Positions 57,101-64,000 of a stretch of 64,000 nt of DNA are shown piece after piece. Made by a program: the position numbers and the translations under genes. Within the stretch, counting starts at the first letter, position 1. The number at the start of each line of letters is the position of its first letter. Origin of the DNA: Strongylocentrotus droebachiensis (taxonomy: Eukaryota > Echinodermata > Echinoidea > Camarodonta > Strongylocentrotidae); NCBI GenBank assembly GCA_035222895.1, contig JAVYIG010002229.1, positions 124,001 through 188,000 of the forward strand, read 5' to 3'. The notes beneath the pieces are model-generated. The model was not told the origin of the DNA. It was given only the letters and a program-made list of their open reading frames with translations, and ran no database searches.

Positions 57101-60100
57101 AGGCCATTTATTTGTTGTCCCCTTTTCTATTCAATAAGTTACTGAACAGGGAACACAGTGATGGTACATACTATATTCAGTAGCATCTGTTAATAACTTG
57201 TCTTTGAATGTTCTTTCTTGTAAATTAAATTTGTTTTCCAAGAATGATAAAGAGTTTGTACACTTTACTCTATTCATGATCAAAACATCGTCAGTTATTA
57301 AAACTTCATGTACATTTAGGTTGTTATCAAAAGAGGACACCTGTAGTTGATCATATCCCTTCATGAAACTTTGAGCTAATCTAATCTCCTTTGAGTCCCT
57401 TGATCTGTCTCCTCCTCCTACCTTTGTGTGTCTTAATCTTTCATGTGAGTCAGCTGTAGTGCATACAATTTCACCCTTGATCCCACAAACACGTTGTTAT
57501 CTTGAAGAGAATGTAAATTATCGCTCTGCTCCCTTTAGTTTATCAGTGCGGGTTAGCAAGGAGGTCGTTCCCAATCGGCTTAGAGCATTTATCAAACATT
57601 GTTTGCGCTGGCGGATCAAAAGTTTATCGTTATGAAAAGAATTAGTATGTTGAAATGTAAACAATGTACTTGAGACATGTATGTGTGCCTGCGCGTACCC
57701 TGCACGTACCCTGCCGTACCACATGGAACCATTAAGCCTATAATATGTCAATTTTTTGTTTGTACCAATTATTGCTAAAACCTGGGCCCCGTCTTATAAA
57801 GAGTTATCCATCGCAACTATGTACATAAGAGATAGGAAACTGCAAACTTACGATTGATTGGAGAACTTTAAAAGGATTTAGATCAAGCCTAAATCTTTAT
57901 AAGATGGGCCCCTCAAGTGACTTATTTTGTCAGAAAATGCACTATAAAAATCTATATTGTTAATATTACTATTACCTGGTGGGAAGAAGGAAAAAAAAAA
58001 ATCATATTTTCATGATAATGTTTGTTATTGTAGAATTTATCATACCGGTATAACTGTAGAATGAAATTAAATATAGTTTCATGTTTGGGGCCAAAATACA
58101 CCCCTGGATTTCTAACTAAGAAAAAAAACCTACACTACGTGCATATATTTCTCTGCTAGGTGTTTTAATTTCTGGATATGTCACTTGACGTGGTAGTTCA
58201 AAGCATCCTATTATCATTGTGACATGATTAATTCAGCTTTATCTTCTATTGATGTTTACCAACTAATGCTCATGAGTCATGACCGAATTTCTATATATAC
58301 AGGGGTGACCGTGAACTGGATTATTGAGAGGTTGAAAAGAACTTTTCTCCTTTGGGTCTAAAAGCCTTGTTTTAATTTTATCTATAGGGCCTATGTCTGC
58401 CAAGAGCCAAAGATATGTTCAATGATACTCCAGGTGCTCCAAATATCCTGGTTTTTAGTGATTTGTTATTTCTCCAAATTTAGATAAGATATGTTGTACT
58501 CGGTAACAAGTATTTTCACCTTGGTGATATTACATTTTCATTGCTTGTATAAAGTAGTTTTAGCAAAATGTTCTGTAGCTGGATACATGTGCTACTTTGA
58601 TTACACTTAATAATTACCTTAACTTTCATTCAGATCTAATCGTATATGGAGTACCGGTAATAAATTTTAACTCTTTGGACTTGAAGAGAAGGTTGAGTTC
58701 TGAGAATGGTGAACTATAATTATTAACCTTTTACAATGCAATTGCAGAACTCAACTTTATCTTCAACTAAATATTGTGTCTTTTGGTGCCACTACATTTC
58801 ACCAAACTATCTTAACACTGTGGCATTTGTGGTGGCTTACTTTTTCACGAAAGAAATTTCTTTTTTGGCCACATATTTAACAGACTCATTTAAGCATAAA
58901 TAGCTTATTTTGCCCATTTTCAGCCTTTTAATACCACATGTGATAAGATAAATAGCTTGTAATTTTTCTCATCAGTCATTATAGATCTAAAGAAGACATC
59001 TGTCTCACATTCAGTTGTGAGAGAGTAATTTTTTTATGGTATGTCCATGGGCACATCAAGTGTCATTGATATGACTTGATTGTATCAGCTGTGCATTAAA
59101 CATTAACTATTGATTAGTTTTATGGAATCAATAGAATGTAATATTCATACTAAGTAACAGATGTTGAATGAAATGATGAACCCTTTGTGAAATCTTAAAT
59201 GTACAGTATAAGGAATTTTTGTATTTTTCTTTATACGGCTGTATGTGCAAAATATATGAATTGTTAATCACATAGATATATACAAGTATCTTATTTCGTA
59301 TTTATCAACCATAGCTATTCAAAACTGATAATTGTTTAAATATGATACCAGTTGTGGGTTGTCTATATCAGTGAGGGGACACGATGGGGGTCCTGCTACA
59401 GCACATTCATTGAGAACGTGCTCAACTGTCTGAATATTTTCCCTTGTTCCTTTGATGTACCTCTCTTATGATTATGATTATTCTAATGATTACCTTTGTA
59501 TCATTGTGTACAGGTAACCTGAATTACCAGTGCCATTCAACAAGCGAATGTGAGGTGAACAAGAAGAGACGTAAAGCATGCCCTGCATGTCGCTTTCAGA
59601 AATGTATCAACATGGGTATGATGATAGATGGTGAGTACCACAGTCCATTGATAAAGATCATAATGATCAGCATCATGATACTAACCGTGATAATAATGAT
59701 AAAAACAATAATGATAACATCAAGATGATACGCAAGGCTTTCAAACCATTCCTGTGACCATCTCAGAGAGATAAAAACCCACCAGGATGTTTTTCTCTTC
59801 TTGTTTTGGTTATTAGCTTGGAGTCTGCTTGCTATTTATAAGGGCCGCTATTCATTTAATCACGCGTTATGGATAGCGGTCCTTATGAATAGTGGTCCTT
59901 ATGAATATCGAGGTATTTTGGCTATGGTTTGCTCGCTTTTTATAAGGGCCGCTATTCATAAAGGATCGCTATTCATTTTGTAACGCGTTATGGATAGTGG
60001 TCCTTATGAATGACGGTCCTTATGAATATTGAGGTATTTTGGCTATAGTTCGCTTGCTATTTTGGCTATGGTTTGCTCGCTATTTATAAGGATCGCTTTT

Positions 60101-63100
60101 CATTTTGTAACGCGTTATGAATAGCGGTCCTTATGAATAATTGTCCTTATGAATAGCGGTCCTTATAGATAGCAACTTGACCAATTTACTCAAGCACTTT
60201 GTTCAACTAGCCACACGTTTAAAAGATATTGTAATAAACTGGAAGGCATATGCCGGCACCACTGAGTATAATGTCTTTTTGTTATATAACATATTTGAAT
60301 ATATTTATTCATGTTTAACTCGTGTTGATTGTTGAAAACAAATTCCATGACAAACAGATTTCATCTATTTCAGTTTTTTTTCTCATAATTCGTCTGCAGT
60401 GATCCTTTTTGTCAAACATGTTACATGTGTAATATTTTTTTGCCCATTTTTCTTGTTTTTTGTTGTTAATGAGAACAATAGCAGGAAATCAAAGTCCAAT
60501 GACCTCCACCCATTTCACAAATGATAGCCTTGTTATACAGCAAACTCATTAAAAAAATGATTGCCATGTGATCATATTGCTCACTTTCATTTTAAGAGTT
60601 TAAAGGAAAACAAATACCGGTAAATGGGCTGAGGGCAATTTGCCCCCTGATACTGTTAAAAGAATGTTTTTTATTTGTACTTAAAAGTGTGTGTGATGTT
60701 GGAAAATGTTTTCACGCATAGAATGGTTGTTTTGTAAAGTATGAAACCTGACTATGATTTCATCAGTTCATTGTTGGGATACTAGGTGGAATTTGACCTC
60801 ATTTTTTGTCCCTGTGATTTTAAATGTCAGCATTGTTTCATGCAATATTAACTGTATGGAAACATGTAAATGCTGTAGCCAAAACGGGTTAGGGGGAAGA
60901 GGGAAGTCTGTGGAAATTGATTTGTGGAAATCTTAGACAGTTTGTGAATATGAAAGCAAATACAAATTACATGCAGAAGCAGTTCCTATATAATCATGAT
61001 AATCACTCAAATTCCACTCAAAATCCATTTAAGATGTCTACAGGGCAGTGTTTTTCTAGGAGAGTTCTCTCGGCTGTCCCATGTGTTATTAAAGTAAAAT
61101 TACCATTTTTAACTCTTTTCAAAAACTAAAATCTTACAGAAGCCTCTATGTAACTTTTGGTGTTATAGCAGAAACCTGTAACTATCAATTAGTAATAACT
61201 TACTTTTATTATTTCAAGTATAGAAAATATCTTTAAATAGGTCTACGGTATACATGTATATGTTACCGGTATATAAAGTACCTTATTATTATTATTCTTT
61301 TAAGCTTTTTTGAATAACTGAAGTTTAGATGCCTTCTCATTCATATTGGTTCATGATAATTTTTGCTTTTATCACCAAAGCAGGGGAAAAAGAACATATG
61401 TTGAATCAAATTACAATGCCTTACTAGTATGTGTTTTTGCCATTCCATGTGTTCTTTTAAATAGGAGTAAGACCTGACAGGGTGCGAGGAGGCAGACAAA
61501 AGTACAGACGAAGGCCGGAAGAGACAGACTTTGCTCCCTCTTCATCAGCAAGGAGAGCAAAGCACCGGAGAGGTAAGGTCCAAATCTGAGCATTTAAAGA
61601 GGATTAAGGGTTACATTTCGGTCGATTGAGTTTGCTCTGGATTTGTGTCTGGGTTATCTATTTGGTGGTGTAATGAGAAGAAAACTGATAAGAAGTAGAG
61701 GGATGGAAAAGATTGATGTCATAATGGTTGACTGATTGCTAAATAACAAGACAAGTTGGAAGATAAGATTAAGAGCCCTACTTTAAGAGTGGGTGGAAGG
61801 GTGAGAAGGTGGATGGGAGGGAGAAAGAGAGAGGGAGGGAGGGAAAGATTAAATCAAATCAATTTATAGAAACTGAATACAAAGTTTTTGATTATTGATA
61901 TATACTAATCTACTCTGATCAATTTATTGAAATGGAATACACAATTTTGGATTATGAATATACAAATGATTATTATAAAAGAAAGGATTACCAACAAAAG
62001 AGAAAGAAAGAGCAATGAATGGATAGATGAGTGCAGAAATGAATGTATACACAGATGAATGAATGAATAAAAAGAGGGATTGGTTGATGGAGGAATGAAT
62101 TTATGTCAATGAATGAATGAGTGAATGATAGAATTTGCAATGGATGGATGAATGATATTCATGTACACGTCCCTACGTAGGAAGAATGGTGAAACTTTTT
62201 CCAGGGACCCCGTTTCCACAAAGCCTTTTTTCAATGACAAATTACAAAAATCAGTGACAAATCTGCTGATAACCAATCAGAAGCAAGGATTTCACTAGCT
62301 TATAACAAAAACTGTCATTTGTCACTGATGACAATTTTTGTGAAATGGGACCCTGGAGTTTTTAGCAACGTTAATCCTTTATTGAAGAGATAACAAGTTG
62401 ATATGTTTGACAAACAACTCAGGAATAACCCTTGACTACTGTAGAGCGCACAATGTTTGTGCACATGTTATTACATGTGGGTCAGATCTTGAAATTTCTA
62501 TAAAGAACTAAAAGAATCAACCAACTGTACACGTTTTATAGACTTGAGTCCTACTTTTTTTAACATATATTTCACAAAACCTTTTAGAGCTCATTGGAGG
62601 AATATTCCGCCATCCCATATCAATATCAAATCAGTGTGATGACCAATGACCTTGTAAGGCTTACAGTAAAGATTAGAAATTGATATCAGATGATCAAAGC
62701 ATTACCCTTTTCAGGGTATTACCACACTTTGTTGGCCATAGCTGGCTTTTTCATGCTTACAATTATTGTACAGAGTATTGGGTTCCAGTATGTGTTTAAT
62801 TTCAAATTCATGGAGTAAAATCAATTGTCCTGGCATAATCATCAAAGATTAAGTGAAGTCTATTTGAAAAAAAATGTATTAGAGTATAATGTTACTGGTT
62901 TATAAGTGTAGTACATCTAGTGATGTCATGAAAATTATCCATTTATAATCCCTCAGCCGCCGAACTGACCAAGCACCTTCTGAAGATAGAGCCACCGGTC
63001 AGTACCCTCGGTCCGATTGACCCAAGCCTCAAGGACAAGGACCCGGCCTTCCAGGCCATGAAGATCATCACTGACCTCGGGGACAGGGCCCTGGTCAACG

Positions 63101-63697
63101 TGGTCCAGTGGGCCAAACAAGTACCAGGTGAGTGCTAGTGATGGACCATGTATCATCTGTTGAGAGCCAGAAGGGCATTAACTCTGCACCCTTCTGGCTC
63201 CAAACAGATGGTAAAGGGGTAACGAAGATGCAATTTCCTTTGTCTAGTTTTACTCTACCAGTATGTGACAAACCTAATTCTTACATGTAGTAGAAACTAC
63301 CATAGGATAATGAACAGTGAGCGTCCTGCTCTTATGTGTCACGACCCTTGACCTTTCTCACCTGTAAAGTTACCTTTGTGACAGGTTTCACAGAGTTAAG
63401 TTATTGTCAGAGTACCTGAAAGTTCTTCAAAAAAATGTTCCAAGTTTAAAATGAAGAATTATTTCAGGTACTTCTAAGGTCGAGGACTCTGAGTTAGTGG
63501 TCTTCAGAGAAAATACAATGATTTCATGACCTTTGACCCTATCCACTGTTCTGGTTACCTTGGCAACAGGTTTCACAGAATTATCACTGGGGGACAGGAG
63601 GATACTACTCCAGGATGGTTGGATGGAGATCCTGCTGTGGCAGGTCATCTTCAGGTCGATCCCTCTCTGCGAGCCCGACAGAATAGCTTTCACAAAG
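54046..63697 (+). CDS. ERR: Estrogen-related receptor (ERR, NR3B family), N-terminal 285 residues; continues past the window
   Basis: ERRs are orphan nuclear receptors that bind extended half-sites (TCAAGGTCA type) and regulate energy metabolism genes without a known natural steroid ligand. Six exons join in frame: 54046-54117, 54739-54997, 59514-59630, 61465-61572, 62957-63127 and 63570-63697. Zinc finger 1 has C81, C84, C98 and C101 with P-box [11 protein letters not shown]. Finger 2 has C117, C123, C133 and C136. The C-terminal extension reads [20 protein letters not shown], an ERR hallmark. The LBD begins near residue 186 with LLKIEPP, then QWAKQVPGF and [18 protein letters not shown], which matches ERR helix 3-5. 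The end of the LBD and AF-2 helix lie outside. All introns are GT-AG. N-terminal VKAEYDGSP resembles the ERR sumoylation site. Confidence 0.96.
54166..54333. repeat. Dispersed repeat family E, copy 3
   Basis: Same ordered blocks as at 6705 and 9049 (agctacttgctccctctata, ggtcccccataatgctcttt, gagagctgatttgatgagat, cctagccaaactag). Lies in ERR intron 1, starting about 50 bp after its donor. Confidence 0.8.
54739..54997 (+). CDS. ERR: ERR exon 2 (A/B domain and first zinc finger)
   Basis: This exon is 259 bases, ends in phase 1. A Ser/Asp-rich A/B region is followed by [20 protein letters not shown] and [10 protein letters not shown]. The exon is much GC-richer than its surroundings, which also opens an antisense frame that is not a gene. 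Confidence 0.96.
56242..56439. mobile_element. TA-target MITE, family F copy 3
   Basis: Tatagtgtaacctgtgtata at the left and aagctggttttactgta at the right, with the family interior (agtggtttctatag, ggtggtctttat, tttcaatgagaaac). In ERR intron 2. Confidence 0.82.
57783..57912. mobile_element. MITE, GGGCCC..TTATAAA family, copy 1
   Basis: Left gggccccgtcttataaag; right, in reverse complement, ggggcccatcttataaag. About 130 bp in ERR intron 2. Confidence 0.82.
59514..59630 (+). CDS. ERR: ERR exon 3 (second zinc finger)
   Basis: This exon is 117 bases, phase 1 to 1, encoding [20 protein letters not shown] then [18 protein letters not shown]. Acceptor tgtacag, donor gtgagt. The intron before it, 4.5 kb, is the largest visible in the gene. 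Confidence 0.96.
59815..60180. repeat. Tandem repeat, about 120-bp unit, of ggtccttatgaata words
   Basis: Gaggtattttggctat recurs near 59910 and 60031. Each unit has cgcgttatggatagcggtcc and inverted ataagggccgctattca. The two words are reverse complements, so every unit is a potential hairpin. In ERR intron 3. Confidence 0.88.
61465..61572 (+). CDS. ERR: ERR exon 4 (C-terminal extension and hinge)
   Basis: This exon is 108 bases, phase 1 to 1, encoding [20 protein letters not shown] then [16 protein letters not shown]. Confidence 0.95.
62201..62355. mobile_element. MITE, GGGNCC family, copy 2
   Basis: Left ccagggaccccgtttccaca; right, in reverse complement, ccagggtcccatttcacaaa. Inverted tgacaaat/atttgtca words inside. 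In ERR intron 4. Confidence 0.85.
62957..63127 (+). CDS. ERR: ERR exon 5 (start of ligand-binding domain)
   Basis: This exon is 171 bases, phase 1 to 1, encoding [18 protein letters not shown] through [12 protein letters not shown]. Confidence 0.94.
63154..63212. mobile_element. Small hairpin MITE, family G copy 2
   Basis: Atctgttgagagccagaagg, gcattaactctgcac, then ccttctggctc-aaacagat. A near-perfect 59-bp hairpin beginning 27 bp after the ERR exon 5 donor. Matches 14890-14962. Confidence 0.85.
63570..63697 (+). CDS. ERR: ERR exon 6 (LBD helices 3-5 region)
   Basis: This exon is 128 bases, phase 1 to 0, encoding [20 protein letters not shown] then [13 protein letters not shown]. Donor gtaagc. 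The preferred frame differs from the longest open frame here. Confidence 0.93.
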
Positions 63698-63734
63698 GTA
63701 AGCTAGAGGGTATGCAGAACTTTGTAACCAATGC

Positions 63735-63884
63735 TGGGCCCTGTTTCATAAAACATATTTCAATAACAAGTTACAAGTTACTGTTATAAGCTACTGAAAT
63801 CATGGCATCTGATTGGCTGAGAGCAAATTTGTCATAGAAATTTAGCCCTTGTTATAGATAACTAGTTTTATGAAACAGACCCCT
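63735..63884. mobile_element. MITE, GGGNCC family, copy 3
   Basis: Left gggccctgtttcataaaac; right, in reverse complement, ggggtctgtttcataaaac. Interior ataacaag/cttgttat words in inverse orientation. In ERR intron 6, past the last exon in the window. Confidence 0.85.
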
Positions 63885-64000
63885 GATGTAACTCATATGC
63901 CACACAAATAGTGTCCATGTGTCAGGTTGTATTAATCATGGAATAGGTATACTATTGGCTCTAATATTATGTAATTGCTTTCAGTGCAAGATTTATATTC

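Overview
This window is a piece of an animal nuclear genome. The genes have many GT-AG introns, coding density is low, and simple repeats, MITE-like foldbacks, tRNA-derived SINEs and LINE 3' ends are abundant. Gene content (CRY-DASH, TRAPPC6, TMEM62 and one estrogen-related receptor) together with the repeat style suggests a marine invertebrate deuterostome. An echinoderm is my best guess, but this is inference and not shown directly. No bacterial or phage-like system and no CRISPR array was seen.

Layout. (1) 401-2348, plus: the last three coding exons of a cryptochrome-DASH gene that begins upstream of the window. (2) 7101-10801, minus: a complete five-exon TRAPPC6 (TRAPPC6A/B-type TRAPP subunit), tail-to-tail with CRY-DASH across about 4.7 kb of repeats. 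(3) 17009-33595, minus: a complete 14-exon TMEM62, a membrane-anchored calcineurin-like metallophosphoesterase. The exons join in frame to 649 residues, all metal-ligand motifs are intact, and one intron has a GC donor. (4) 33.6-54.0 kb: about 20 kb with no recognisable host gene. It holds LINE 3' ends, nested SINEs, MITEs, microsatellites, and a 3.1 kb hAT-type transposon (11-bp TIRs, 8-bp TSD) filled by a higher-order satellite. (5) 54046 to the window end, plus: the first six coding exons of an estrogen-related receptor (ERR, NR3B) gene, covering the N-terminus, the whole DNA-binding domain, the hinge and the start of the ligand-binding domain. It continues past the right edge.

The four genes do not form a pathway. 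They are separate housekeeping or regulatory genes: DNA photorepair, ER-Golgi tethering, a membrane phosphoesterase, and a nuclear receptor.

The most unusual items are: (a) the hAT-type element at 36935-40051, whose core is a 5 x 337-bp higher-order repeat of three monomer classes, each centred on the same CGCGC-TTC-GCGCG palindrome; (b) a tandem array just upstream of the ERR start codon, in which a 3' splice acceptor plus 5'UTR segment has been copied several times; (c) a 377-bp MITE with about 45-bp TIRs at 51889-52265 and a 1-kb relative at 29556-30561 carrying a minisatellite; (d) several long perfect or near-perfect foldbacks inside introns; (e) one SINE nested in another.
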